From: UBA4416 sp040386075
Lineage (GTDB): Bacteria; Bacteroidota; Bacteroidia; B-17B0; Aurantibacillaceae
DNA: 64,000 nucleotides
Assembly (NCBI GenBank): GCA_040386075.1
Contig: JAZKGE010000034.1
Span: forward strand, 1-64,000
Direction: 5' to 3'
The translations under genes were made by a program, and so were the position numbers. Each line of letters begins with the position of its first letter. Positions within the stretch are counted from its first letter, which is position 1. This document shows positions 1-8,209 of the stretch, one piece after another. The notes under the pieces are model-generated. The model worked only from the letters and a program-made list of their open reading frames with translations, was not told where the DNA came from and did no database searches.

Positions 1-1
1 A

Positions 2-724
2 AATTATCAAGGTAAAAACCTATATGTACAAAATCCATTTGGTAGTGGAGGAGTAGGTTTTTGTGTAACTGAAGTATTGGTTAATGGAAACATTACAACA
101 GATGAAACAAATTCAAGCGCATTTGAGATCGATTTCAAACCGCACAAATTAGCGATCGGCGAAAAAGTTGAAATTAAGATCAAACATAAAGAAGATTGCA
201 AACCAAAAGTTTTAAACCCTGAAGTTTTAAAACCTAAGAGTACTTTTGAAGTTATATCAATGACGGTTGATAAAGACGGAACAGTTAAATGGTCTACTAA
301 ATCAGAAACAGGAAAATTAGCATTTGCAGTTGAACAGTTCCGCTGGAACAAATGGGTGAAAGTTGGAGAAGTTGATGGAATTGGTACACCTCAAACAAAT
401 AACTACACATTTAAAATTGCACCACACTCAGGTAAAAATCAAATTCGTGTTCGTCAAACAGATTATAGTGGGCAACCACGTTTATCAAAACCTGTAGATT
501 TTACATCTGATGTTCCTGAGATCGCTTTTGCTCCGGTTAAAGTTTCTAAAGATATTAGCTTCGTAGCAGGTGATAAACCTTACGAAACAATGTATGAGAT
601 CTATGATCAATACGGTAATGTTGTAAAAAGAGGATTTGGATCTACAGTTGATGCATCTAACTTAGCTAAAGGTGGTTATTTCTTAAACTACGATAACAAA
701 ATGGGAGAATTCATCAAAAAATAA
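2..724 (+). CDS. Secreted protein of unknown function, 3' part only, with T9SS-like C-terminal tail
   Basis: The reading frame is open from base 2, so the gene starts upstream of the window; a TTG at 77 is inside the frame and not a credible start. About 240 residues are visible. There is no enzyme motif. The middle part (KIKHKEDCKPKVLNPEVL and the following beta-rich region) resembles conserved hypothetical secreted proteins of Bacteroidota. The last 45 residues (YEIYDQYGNVVKRG, then VDASNLAKGGYFLNYDNK and a Lys-rich end) have the pattern of a type IX secretion sorting domain: Y-D-x-G, a short beta hairpin, L-x-x-G-x-Y, then a basic terminus. I infer export and surface attachment or release by T9SS. 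Function is unknown. Confidence 0.8.
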   Translation, partial: NYQGKNLYVQNPFGSGGVGFCVTEVLVNGNITTDETNSSAFEIDFKPHKLAIGEKVEIKIKHKEDCKPKVLNPEVLKPKSTFEVISMTVDKDGTVKWSTKSETGKLAFAVEQFRWNKWVKVGEVDGIGTPQTNNYTFKIAPHSGKNQIRVRQTDYSGQPRLSKPVDFTSDVPEIAFAPVKVSKDISFVAGDKPYETMYEIYDQYGNVVKRGFGSTVDASNLAKGGYFLNYDNKMGEFIKK

Positions 725-743
725 TCTCAAGATAAAAAACTAC

Positions 744-775
744 AAAACGCCTCGAAAATTCTTCGGGGCGTTTTT
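744..775 (+). terminator. Rho-independent terminator
   Basis: A stem with arms at 744-756 and 762-774 (AACGCCTCGAA against TTCGGGGCGTT, one G-T pair) is followed by a T run. It ends the secreted-protein gene and separates it from the biotin carrier gene. Confidence 0.85.
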
Positions 776-794
776 ATTTGAACTAATTTAAAGC

Positions 795-802
795 TAAATT
801 TG
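795..802 (+). promoter_or_regulatory. Bacteroidota -7 promoter box (TAAATTTG)
   Basis: TAAATTTG matches the TAnnTTTG consensus exactly and ends 4 bases before the ATG at 807. With the box centred near -7, transcription would begin at about the start codon, so the mRNA would be leaderless. A TTTG lies upstream at 777-780, closer than the usual -33 spacing. Confidence 0.6.
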
Positions 803-806
803 TTGT

Positions 807-1316
807 ATGTACACGATCAAAGTAAACGGAGATAAAGAGTTTAAAACTGAGCTCACAAAACATAATAACAGTCTTACAGGAACATTGAATGGTAAAGCTT
901 TTGCAGCCAACATCATAAAGATAAGAGACGGTGTTTATCATCTATTAAAGGATAATGTTTCCTATAATTTAGAAGTGGTAAAACATGTTCCGGATGAAAA
1001 AAAATTGTTTGTAAAGATCAACAATACACCTTATACACTGGATATAAAAGATAAGTACGACGATTTGTTACACAGCCTTGGATTGGATAGTTTAGCTTCC
1101 AAAAAAGTAAACGATATCAAAGCGCCAATGCCCGGAATGGTATTAAATATATTAGTAACAGAAGGCCAGGAAGTGAAAAAAGGAGACGGTTTAATTGTTT
1201 TGGAAGCTATGAAAATGGAGAATATTTTAAAATCACCAACTGATGGTGTGATCAAGAAAATAGCCATTAGCAAAGGCATTGCCGTTGAAAAAAACCAGTT
1301 ACTAATTCAGTTTTAA
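807..1316 (+). CDS. Biotin carboxyl carrier domain protein of an acyl-CoA carboxylase
   Basis: A 169-residue protein whose last 70 residues form a biotinyl/lipoyl domain. The biotinylation motif EAMKMEN is clear, with the acceptor Lys at residue 136; it is preceded by the usual PMPGMV turn. It should carry biotin between the carboxylase and transferase centres of a cytosolic acyl-CoA carboxylase (acetyl-, propionyl- or methylcrotonyl-type). The N-terminal 95 residues are a family-specific beta-rich extension common in Bacteroidota versions. The biotin carboxylase and carboxyltransferase subunits are not in this window. The gene is isolated between a terminator and the SOD gene, so its substrate cannot be told from context. 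Confidence 0.9.
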   Translation: MYTIKVNGDKEFKTELTKHNNSLTGTLNGKAFAANIIKIRDGVYHLLKDNVSYNLEVVKHVPDEKKLFVKINNTPYTLDIKDKYDDLLHSLGLDSLASKKVNDIKAPMPGMVLNILVTEGQEVKKGDGLIVLEAMKMENILKSPTDGVIKKIAISKGIAVEKNQLLIQF

Positions 1317-1384
1317 TCTCCGTTATTACTGGCCGATGTAGGCCCAATAGTTGCGTGAAGAGAACAATTTAAAAGTCAAATACG

Positions 1385-2125
1385 ATGAGCGACAGAAGAG
1401 ATTTCTTTAAAAAGATAGGATTGTTGGGGCTTTCGGGAATTGCTACCAAACTGGTGAGCAACGAACAATTGAATGCTCTTGAAACCTTAGGAAAAGAAAG
1501 TGTGAATGCGAATCCTTTTACTTTAGCGCCTTTACCTTATGCCTACAATGCGTTGGAACCCTTTATTGATAAACAAACAATGGAGATCCATTACACAAAG
1601 CATCACAACGCTTACGTAACTAAACTCAACGAAACACAGTCTACAAATATCGATTACATGTCAGATGATATGACCAAATGTAAACACATTGATCAATATA
1701 CTTCATCGGTTATAAGAAACAATCTCGGCGGACATGTAAATCATACATTATTCTGGACACTCTTAAAACCTAATGCGGAGGCTAACCCAAATTTGCCGGT
1801 TGGAAAATTAGCAGAGGCCATCAATAAAGAATTCAAATCATTTGATGAATTCAAAAAACAGTTCTCTGAAAAAGCTACGAAACACTTTGGTAGCGGCTGG
1901 TGCTGGCTCATTGAACAAAACGGTAAATTGATCATTACTACAACACCCAACCAGGATAATCCTTTAATGAAAATAGCAGAACAGCAAGGGAAAATTGTGA
2001 TGGCGCTGGATGTTTGGGAACATGCTTACTATTTAAAATACCAAAACAAGCGCGCTGATTATATTGTTAACTGGTGGAATATCGCCAATTGGGATAAAGC
2101 AGAAGAGCTTTTTAATTCTAAATAA
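1385..2125 (+). CDS. Superoxide dismutase (Fe/Mn family) with Tat signal peptide
   Basis: Disproportionates superoxide. The four metal ligands are visible: His69 (EIHYTKHH), His120 (NHTLFW), Asp209 and His213 (DVWEHAYYL). GGH before NHTLFW and PNQDNPL in the C-terminal domain are MnSOD-like; typical FeSODs have NAGTPL at the latter place, so Mn or cambialistic use is more likely. The protein is 246 residues, about 45 longer than a cytosolic SOD; the excess is an N-terminal extension starting SDRRDFFKK followed by a hydrophobic stretch, a twin-arginine (SRRxFLK-like) export signal. I infer a periplasmic enzyme folded with its metal before export. It is monocistronic, closed by the terminator at 2133-2165. 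Confidence 0.92.
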   Translation: MSDRRDFFKKIGLLGLSGIATKLVSNEQLNALETLGKESVNANPFTLAPLPYAYNALEPFIDKQTMEIHYTKHHNAYVTKLNETQSTNIDYMSDDMTKCKHIDQYTSSVIRNNLGGHVNHTLFWTLLKPNAEANPNLPVGKLAEAINKEFKSFDEFKKQFSEKATKHFGSGWCWLIEQNGKLIITTTPNQDNPLMKIAEQQGKIVMALDVWEHAYYLKYQNKRADYIVNWWNIANWDKAEELFNSK

Positions 2126-2132
2126 TTTAACT

Positions 2133-2165
2133 AAAGCCTGGTTCGAGACCAGGCTTTTTTGTTTT
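2133..2165 (+). terminator. Rho-independent terminator after the SOD gene
   Basis: A perfect 10-bp stem (AAAGCCTGGT at 2133-2142, ACCAGGCTTT at 2148-2157) with a 5-base loop is followed by a T tract. Confidence 0.9.
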
Positions 2166-2186
2166 CCTAATCTCACCATTTTTCGG

Positions 2187-2194
2187 TAAATTTA
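2187..2194 (+). promoter_or_regulatory. Possible -7 box (TAAATTTA) of aspS
   Basis: TAAATTTA differs from TAnnTTTG only in the last base and lies 17 bases before the aspS ATG, just after the preceding terminator. It is the best promoter candidate in this 47-base gap, but one mismatch in an A+T-rich region is weak evidence. Confidence 0.3.
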
Positions 2195-2211
2195 GGCCTT
2201 AAAATTTTATT

Positions 2212-3987
2212 ATGTTACGTACACACACTTGCGGAGAATTAAGATCAACAGACATCAATAAACAGGTTACGTTAAGCGGCTGGGTACAAAAATCCCGCGA
2301 CTTAGGTGGAATGACCTTTATTGATCTGAGAGATCGGTATGGGATCACTCAACTCGCATTCAACGAAGATGTGGATAAAGATATGAACGCAAAGGCTCGT
2401 AGCGTAGCGCGTGAATTTGTGATCCAGGTTTCAGGAACTGTGATCGAACGTTCAAGCAAAAACAAAAATAATCCTACAGGCGATATTGAAATATTAGTTA
2501 AGGAATTCAAGATCCTGAACGAGGCAATTACCCCTCCTTTTACCATCGAAGATAATACCGATGGCGGTGATGAGCTGCGCATGAAATACCGTTATCTGGA
2601 TCTTCGTAGAAATGAAGTACGTAAGAATTTGGAACTGCGTCACCGAATGGCCATCGAAACACGTAACTATTTGGATAAATTAAATTTCCTGGAAGTAGAA
2701 ACGCCTGTACTTATTAAATCAACGCCCGAAGGCGCACGCGATTTTGTGGTGCCAAGTCGTATGAATGAAGGACAGTTCTATGCATTACCTCAATCGCCCC
2801 AAACCTTTAAACAATTATTAATGGTTGGTGGTTTTGATAGGTATTACCAAATTGTAAAATGTTTCAGGGATGAAGATCTGCGTGCCGACAGGCAGCCTGA
2901 GTTCACGCAAATTGATTGTGAGATGAGCTTTGTGGAACAAAAAGATATTTTAGACACGTTTGAAGGATTGGTTCGCCATTTGTTTAAAGCAGTTAAAAAT
3001 ATTGAGATGCCTAACGTACCGCACATGACCTATGCCGATGCGATGAAGTATTATGGTAACGATAAACCGGATCTGCGTTTTGAAATGAAATTTGTTGATT
3101 TCAAACAGGTGACATCAGGTAAAAATTTTAAAGTATTTGATGACGCTGAATTGGTACTGGCCATTTGTGCCAAAGGTGCAGCAGAATATACGCGTAAGCA
3201 GTTGGATGAATTGACCGAATGGGTCAAGCGCCCGCAATTAGGCGCTACAGGTTTAATTTATGCCCGCCACAATGCTGACGGAACAATAAAATCCAGCGTG
3301 GATAAGTTTTATAGCGAAGAAGATCTTAAAGCATGGTCTGTTGCCTGTGGTTCTGAACCAGGCGACTTAATACTGGTATTAGCAGGTACTGAAGATAAAA
3401 CACGTAAAGCGATGAGTGAATTGCGTTTGGAAATGGGAGCACGTTTAGGGTTAAGAGATAAGAATACGTTCTCAGCTTTATGGGTGATCGATTTTCCTTT
3501 ATTGGAATGGAACGACGGCGATCCAAACTTATTGGCATCGTTGGCGGGTCGTTGGCATGCCAAACATCATCCGTTCACATCTCCTAAACCTGAAGATTTT
3601 AATTTATTAAAAACAGATCCTGGTGCAGTGAGGGCAAATGCGTATGATTTAGTAATTAATGGTGTTGAAATTGGTGGAGGAAGTATCCGTATCCATAATA
3701 AAGATCTGCAAGCGCAAATGTTCGATCTTTTAGGATTTACCAAAGAAGAAGCCCAAAAACAATTCGGATTCTTAATGAATGCTTTTGAATTTGGTGCGCC
3801 CCCGCATGGTGGTTTGGCTTTTGGTTTTGACCGGTTATGTTCTTTATTTGGTGGAAGTGATAGTATCAGGGATTTTATCGCTTTCCCTAAAAACAATTCG
3901 GGGCGCGATGTAATGATCGATAGTCCGAGTGAGATCAGCGATGAGCAACTAAAGGAATTACATATTGTATCTACGGTAAATAAATAA
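2212..3987 (+). CDS. aspS: Aspartate--tRNA ligase
   Basis: Charges tRNA-Asp with aspartate using ATP; cytosolic class II synthetase. At 591 residues it has the bacterial length. Order of domains: N-terminal OB fold for the anticodon (residues 1-110), class II catalytic core beginning near YRYLDLRR, the bacterial GAD insertion (about 295-415), and the end of the core. Motif 2 is seen as CFRDEDLRADRQPEFTQID and motif 3 as GGLAFGFDRL. The sequence PEGARDFVVPSR is a strong AspRS signature. Whether it is discriminating or also makes Asp-tRNA-Asn cannot be judged here. It stands alone, with a repeat hairpin rather than a classic terminator downstream. Confidence 0.98.
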   Translation: MLRTHTCGELRSTDINKQVTLSGWVQKSRDLGGMTFIDLRDRYGITQLAFNEDVDKDMNAKARSVAREFVIQVSGTVIERSSKNKNNPTGDIEILVKEFKILNEAITPPFTIEDNTDGGDELRMKYRYLDLRRNEVRKNLELRHRMAIETRNYLDKLNFLEVETPVLIKSTPEGARDFVVPSRMNEGQFYALPQSPQTFKQLLMVGGFDRYYQIVKCFRDEDLRADRQPEFTQIDCEMSFVEQKDILDTFEGLVRHLFKAVKNIEMPNVPHMTYADAMKYYGNDKPDLRFEMKFVDFKQVTSGKNFKVFDDAELVLAICAKGAAEYTRKQLDELTEWVKRPQLGATGLIYARHNADGTIKSSVDKFYSEEDLKAWSVACGSEPGDLILVLAGTEDKTRKAMSELRLEMGARLGLRDKNTFSALWVIDFPLLEWNDGDPNLLASLAGRWHAKHHPFTSPKPEDFNLLKTDPGAVRANAYDLVINGVEIGGGSIRIHNKDLQAQMFDLLGFTKEEAQKQFGFLMNAFEFGAPPHGGLAFGFDRLCSLFGGSDSIRDFIAFPKNNSGRDVMIDSPSEISDEQLKELHIVSTVNK

Positions 3988-4000
3988 TCTTATATTTTTT

Positions 4001-4026
4001 GTCACCCTGAACTTGCTTCAGGGTTT
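4001..4026. repeat. Dispersed-type intergenic hairpin (CACCCTGAACTTGCTTCAGGG)
   Basis: A 7-bp inverted repeat (CCCTGAA at 4005-4011, TTCAGGG at 4017-4023) sits between aspS and the permease gene. Elements of the form CACCCTGA-CTTG-TTCAGGGT recur in the intergenic regions of many Bacteroidota genomes. There is no clear T tract, so a terminator role is uncertain. Confidence 0.5.
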
Positions 4027-4043
4027 CAATGAATAAATAAAAA

Positions 4044-4853
4044 ATGACAATACCCGGCCTCATACTTTTTTTATGCATCGGATTGATCCTAGGTTTGATC
4101 GGTGGAGGAGGTTCCTTATTGGGTGTTCCGGTATTGGTGTATGTGATGCATGTAGCACCTGAACTGGCAACAACTTATTCCCTATTTATTGTTGGTGTTA
4201 CGGCATTGGTAGGAGCCATCAGTTATTTGCGCAAAGGAGAGATCAGTGCCGAGGCTATTATAAATTTCGCCTTTGCATCTATCATTTCTATTTTCTGCAT
4301 GCGTAAATTCATTATGCCAGCTATTCCAATAGAATTTACTATCATGGGAATGGAATGTCATAAGCATACAGTTATCATGGTCATGTTTGCTTTTATTATG
4401 ATGTGCGCTTCTTATTCTATGATCAAAAAACAAATTCCAAATCGCATCAACGACGCTAAATGGGATGAGTTTTCCAGAAGTCCCATGGGAACGCCGTTTG
4501 TTATCTTATTAGGGATAGGAGTAGGCATTATTACGGGCTTTGTTGGAGCAGGAGGAGGCTTCATTATTGTTCCTGTATTATTATTCTTTGTGCGTTTAAA
4601 TTTCAAGAAAGCCATTGGCACATCCTTGTGTATTGTTGCCGTTAATTCGTTGGTTGGTTTTTCCGGAAATATCGGCCAGCAAAATATCGACTGGAAATTT
4701 TTAATTATTATTTCGTCGGTGTGTGGTGTTGGCATTTTATTGGGTAGTGTCTTATCCAATAAAATTTCATCCAAAAAACTAAAACCGGCCTTTGGTTGGT
4801 TTACACTAGCTGTTGGTATTTTTATTTTATTTAAAGAATTTGTATTAAAGTGA
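4044..4853 (+). CDS. TauE/SafE family membrane permease (sulfite exporter-like)
   Basis: A 269-residue inner-membrane protein with about eight transmembrane segments in two halves. Each half has the family's Gly-rich signature: GLIGGGGSLLGVPVLVY near residue 20 and GFVGAGGGFIIVPVLL near 170. Members move organosulfur or small anionic compounds such as sulfite or sulfoacetate; the substrate here is unknown. A His/Met/Cys-bearing loop lies in the middle (IMGMECHKHTVIMVM). Its stop overlaps the GTG start of mltG (GTGA at 4850-4853), so the two are probably translated from one mRNA, though no functional link is known. Confidence 0.85.
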   Translation: MTIPGLILFLCIGLILGLIGGGGSLLGVPVLVYVMHVAPELATTYSLFIVGVTALVGAISYLRKGEISAEAIINFAFASIISIFCMRKFIMPAIPIEFTIMGMECHKHTVIMVMFAFIMMCASYSMIKKQIPNRINDAKWDEFSRSPMGTPFVILLGIGVGIITGFVGAGGGFIIVPVLLFFVRLNFKKAIGTSLCIVAVNSLVGFSGNIGQQNIDWKFLIIISSVCGVGILLGSVLSNKISSKKLKPAFGWFTLAVGIFILFKEFVLK

Positions 4854-5905
4854 TCGTGGCAAAGTCGGGAGGTTTATTTAAAAAGATCGTTATTCTGCTT
4901 GTTCTGGCTGCAGCGGTCTTTGGTGGCTATTGGGCTTACGAGAATGTTTTTAAAAGCAACGTCTATCTCAATGGAAAAAAATTTACCTATATATACATTA
5001 AAAGCAATGCTACTTTTGATGATGTGTTGGACGAATTGTATTCGCAGAATATTATCGAGGATCATCAGAGCTTTGAATGGATGGCTAAAGAAATGGATCT
5101 GCCTGAAAACATCCATGCGGGCAAATACCGGATAGATGCTAAGATGAGCAATCGTTCTATTGTAAAGATGATCATTAATGCCAGGCAGGAGAAGGTAAAA
5201 TTATCTTTCAATTCGCAGATTAGAAACAAAGAACAATTCATTGAATATGTAACCGACAAACTGGAGATTGAAAAAGGAGAGCTGGAAGATTATTGCTCGA
5301 ATGACGCTACGTTAAGCGAACAATACGGGTTGAATGGAGAAAATTTCATGTGTCTCATAGTTCCTGAAACCTATGAAGTAAACTGGACCACACACATCGA
5401 AGAATTATTTCCATTAATTGAAAGATCATATACTGCAGTGTGGACCAAAGAAAAAAAAGCAAAAGCAAAAGCTATTGGCTATTCGATCCCCCAAGTAGTT
5501 ACATTGGCATCCATTGTACAAAGTGAAAGCGGTATAAAATCAGAACAACAAAAAATTGCGGGAGTTTATATCAACCGTTTAAAACAGGATATGAAATTGC
5601 AGGCCGATCCAACCATTGTGTTTGCTAATGGTAATTTCGAAGCACAACGGGTACTCAATGTCGATAAGGAAATCGATTCGCCATATAATACCTATAAATA
5701 CAGAGGTTTACCTCCGGGACCAATTTGTTTGGTAAAACCTTCTGTTATTGATGCTGTTTTAAATTACAGCAAGCATAATTATACGTACTTTTGTGCTAAT
5801 CCTGATTTTAGCGGTACATCCTGCTTTACCAACGATTACAAAGTGCACATGAAGAATGCATCAGCCTACCAGGAAGCATTGAATAAAAAAGGAATTAAAC
5901 GATAA
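4850..5905 (+). CDS. mltG: Endolytic murein transglycosylase MltG
   Basis: Cleaves nascent glycan strands in the inner membrane and so sets where peptidoglycan polymerisation ends. The 351-residue protein has one N-terminal transmembrane helix (about residues 12-30), a LysM-like region and the YceG catalytic domain. The catalytic Glu is in LASIVQSESG (Glu226), followed by VYINRLKQDMKLQADPTIVF and the conserved SPYNTYKYRGLPPGPI. The start is GTG at 4850, overlapping the permease stop by 4 bases; GTG at 4856 is an alternative. The next gene begins directly after its stop, so 4044-6523 behaves as an operon. Confidence 0.93.
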   Translation: MIVAKSGGLFKKIVILLVLAAAVFGGYWAYENVFKSNVYLNGKKFTYIYIKSNATFDDVLDELYSQNIIEDHQSFEWMAKEMDLPENIHAGKYRIDAKMSNRSIVKMIINARQEKVKLSFNSQIRNKEQFIEYVTDKLEIEKGELEDYCSNDATLSEQYGLNGENFMCLIVPETYEVNWTTHIEELFPLIERSYTAVWTKEKKAKAKAIGYSIPQVVTLASIVQSESGIKSEQQKIAGVYINRLKQDMKLQADPTIVFANGNFEAQRVLNVDKEIDSPYNTYKYRGLPPGPICLVKPSVIDAVLNYSKHNYTYFCANPDFSGTSCFTNDYKVHMKNASAYQEALNKKGIKR

Positions 5906-6523
5906 ATGATGTTCAAAGAAAAATTACATAAAAATTTAGCATCTGCTTTATCTGAAAATGGATTTGAGGAACCTAAGCCATTACAGTTAAAATGTATTCC
6001 AAAGATCAATGGTGGTTCAGATGTGATAGGTATAGGCCCGGATGGCTGTGGAAAAACAGCAATGGTTCTGATGGCTGCTATCCAAAAATTAGGAATGGCT
6101 TTTGAAGATGCGCCACGTGCTATGATCATTGTAGCCGAAGAAGACAAAGCTTTAGCCATGAAGGAACAGTTTAATTTGTTGTCTTCAAATACTGATCTGA
6201 GAGCAGAAGTGGTGGTTGAAAGCGGTAAGATCGATAAACAAACCGAGGCTATTTATTTTGGAACAGATATCGTCATTGGAACCCCCCGACGTATCATGGA
6301 AATTTATATCCGTAAAAATTTTAATATCACAAAGATCAAATTACTGGCTTTTGATGATACAGAAGTATTGGTAAAACAAAATATATTCAGTTATCTCGAA
6401 AGACTGTCTCTAAGTCTGCCTAAATGCCAGCATATTTTATTTGCCACCGAATTAAATGCAAAAGTTGAGAAGATAGCTGACAAATTTTTGATCAATCCTT
6501 TTGTGGTTGAGGTGGAAGGGTGA
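5906..6523 (+). CDS. DEAD-box-like protein consisting of a single, degenerate RecA1 domain
   Basis: A 205-residue protein that matches only the first RecA domain of DEAD-box RNA helicases. Present: a Q-motif-like region (GFEEPKPLQLKCIP), Walker A (GPDGCGKTA) and motif Ib (GTPRR). Degenerate: motif II reads FDDTE instead of DEAD and motif III reads ATEL instead of SAT. The second RecA domain is missing altogether; the next gene is on the other strand 2 bases later, and I see no remnant. The frame is intact and starts directly after mltG, so it looks like a maintained protein and not a fresh truncation. It may bind nucleotide or RNA, or act as a regulator; helicase activity is unlikely. Confidence 0.75.
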   Translation: MMFKEKLHKNLASALSENGFEEPKPLQLKCIPKINGGSDVIGIGPDGCGKTAMVLMAAIQKLGMAFEDAPRAMIIVAEEDKALAMKEQFNLLSSNTDLRAEVVVESGKIDKQTEAIYFGTDIVIGTPRRIMEIYIRKNFNITKIKLLAFDDTEVLVKQNIFSYLERLSLSLPKCQHILFATELNAKVEKIADKFLINPFVVEVEG

Positions 6524-6525
6524 TC

Positions 6526-7836
6526 TTAATCCTTCACTACTTTCTTTCTCGCTACTTCTTTATTGTTGTTTTCGATCTCAATCATGTAAATTCCTTTAGG
6601 ATAACCAGAGATATCAATAGTAATTACCTGTTCATTTTTTACAGAATGGTAAATTAATTTTCCGTAAACATCATACACACTTATTTTATGGATATTAGAG
6701 TTAGGATTATCAATATTCAATAATGTTGTTACAGGATTTGGATAAACGGCATGAAGCCGGTTTTCATTTTCAGTAATTGATGTAACACTACAATCGAGTT
6801 TATTGATATAGTCCCAAAGTACATTATCAAATGCAGAAGCAGCTAAATTAAACCCTCCCGCTGTATTACCTTGCCTTACAACCACCATGTTTGTTCCTGG
6901 TACGACATAAATTTTTTGATCATTTTTTCCTAACGCACAAAACATATCAATCGGTGCATTACTCATTAAGGTGCCCGGAAATACAAATTGGAAACCGGGA
7001 GTCATAAAACTATTTTTCCCATTGAGCCACCATAAATAGCCATAAGCTTTATTTAAATTTTGGGCAGTGTTGGTCATGGCTCTAAAATAGGCGGTATCTT
7101 TTAGTAAGGTGTCTGTGTTCCAAATCCCTTTATTCAAATTCAGTAATCCAAAACGCGCCATATCTCTGGCTTTGCTGTAGTATACCTGCTGAAACCAGGT
7201 TCCACTTATACCTGTTTTTGTTTCTATCCAGTTATTGGTAATAACGTTATAATTCTGCCCCGCAGCGTTGCTTACCACATCCTGCACTTTTCGGTAAGCG
7301 CCTGTATGATAGGCCCAGCGTGTTCCGGAATCTGCCAAATAAGTTAAGCAGGCTTTAGCCGTATCTTCATTATCGCAGGGCAAAGGTGGCGCATCTTCCA
7401 GACCGCTATTCATACTGATCAGGTGTTTTACGGTAATCAGATTTTCTTTGGCCAAGGGAGCACTCGTCCAGCCAACTCCTAAATACTGTGATACCGGATT
7501 ATTGATATTGATAAACCCTTTTTGTTGCGCTACACCGGTGATGAAACTTGCCAGGCTTTTGCTGGCAGATGCCCAATACCAAATAGAGTCACGCTTGTAA
7601 GTGCCGAAGTATTTTTCAAGAACACGTTTGCCATCTTTCAGTAAAATAAAAGATTTAGTGTTTTTTGCCTGTAGATAATTATACAGTGAATCTATGCGTG
7701 CCTGGCAATAGTTTAAATTACCAGGTAATATAGAATCCCATACGTTGCCAGTTACTGGAGGGAAATATAGACTTTGAGATCTAATCGATAAACTTAAAAT
7801 TGTTAGGAACAGGAAGAAAGTAAACTTTTGTTTCAT
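6526..7836 (-). CDS. Secreted serine hydrolase (beta-lactamase class C / CubicO family) with T9SS sorting domain
   Basis: A 436-residue exported enzyme. It has an N-terminal signal peptide ending near SIRSQS, a penicillin-binding/CubicO-type domain (about 45-345) with the SxxK motif WASASK (nucleophile Ser90, Lys93), and a Tyr motif region at AYHTGAYR. The last 80 residues form a type IX sorting domain: VYPNPVTTLLNID, then ISVYDVYGKLIY and ISGYPKGIYMIEIENN with a Lys-rich end. The substrate is unknown; the family includes D-peptidases, esterases and amidases. It converges on the RecA1-like gene with only 2 bases between the stops. Confidence 0.88.
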   Translation of the reverse strand: MKQKFTFFLFLTILSLSIRSQSLYFPPVTGNVWDSILPGNLNYCQARIDSLYNYLQAKNTKSFILLKDGKRVLEKYFGTYKRDSIWYWASASKSLASFITGVAQQKGFININNPVSQYLGVGWTSAPLAKENLITVKHLISMNSGLEDAPPLPCDNEDTAKACLTYLADSGTRWAYHTGAYRKVQDVVSNAAGQNYNVITNNWIETKTGISGTWFQQVYYSKARDMARFGLLNLNKGIWNTDTLLKDTAYFRAMTNTAQNLNKAYGYLWWLNGKNSFMTPGFQFVFPGTLMSNAPIDMFCALGKNDQKIYVVPGTNMVVVRQGNTAGGFNLAASAFDNVLWDYINKLDCSVTSITENENRLHAVYPNPVTTLLNIDNPNSNIHKISVYDVYGKLIYHSVKNEQVITIDISGYPKGIYMIEIENNNKEVARKKVVKD

Positions 7837-7908
7837 ACACAGGTTGATTAGATATACTTGGACTTAATGAAGATACTAAAGTTTAAAGGAGAATAGAAAT
7901 ATTTACAG

Positions 7909-7916
7909 TATATTTA
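7909..7916 (+). promoter_or_regulatory. Possible -7 box (TATATTTA) close to a GTG start
   Basis: TATATTTA is one base off TAnnTTTG and ends 5 bases before the GTG at 7922, the same geometry as at 795, 16261, 35803, 39227 and 60524. It suggests a leaderless transcript. Confidence 0.35.
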
Positions 7917-7921
7917 TATAA

Positions 7922-8209
7922 GTGGAAAGCTCTCAACAAAACATCACCAAATGGTTTTTACTGATCGGTAAAATTGAAGGATACAGTTATCTGGTATTAC
8001 TCTTTATAGCAATGCCTTTAAAATACTTTTATCATACTCCCGAGTATGTTCGCCCTATGGGAAGCATACACGGAGCACTATTTGTAGCCTTTATGATCTT
8101 GTTGGCTATATTATTTTTTAAATATAAAATGCCTTTCAAAAAAGCGGCCTATGCTTTTTTATTGTCATTGATCCCTTTCGGGACGTTCTTTCTAAAGAGA
8201 GTGGTTTAA
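7922..8209 (+). CDS. DUF3817 family small membrane protein
   Basis: A 95-residue protein with three predicted transmembrane segments (about 14-30, 45-65, 72-90). The features GKIEGYSYLVLLF, MPLKYF and a GSIHGALFVAF helix match DUF3817 membrane proteins, whose role is unknown. The start is GTG; no ATG precedes it in frame. Its stop abuts the stop of the DUF1801 gene on the other strand (no gap). Confidence 0.75.
   Translation: MESSQQNITKWFLLIGKIEGYSYLVLLFIAMPLKYFYHTPEYVRPMGSIHGALFVAFMILLAILFFKYKMPFKKAAYAFLLSLIPFGTFFLKRVV

Noticed and set aside
1317..1384. Promoter before the SOD gene
   Set aside because: The 68-base gap has no octamer within one mismatch of TAnnTTTG at a sensible place; I could not support a site.
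4850..5905. Joint function of the TauE-like permease, mltG and the RecA1-like gene
   Set aside because: They are tightly packed and probably cotranscribed, but no biochemical link is known; I report only the packing.
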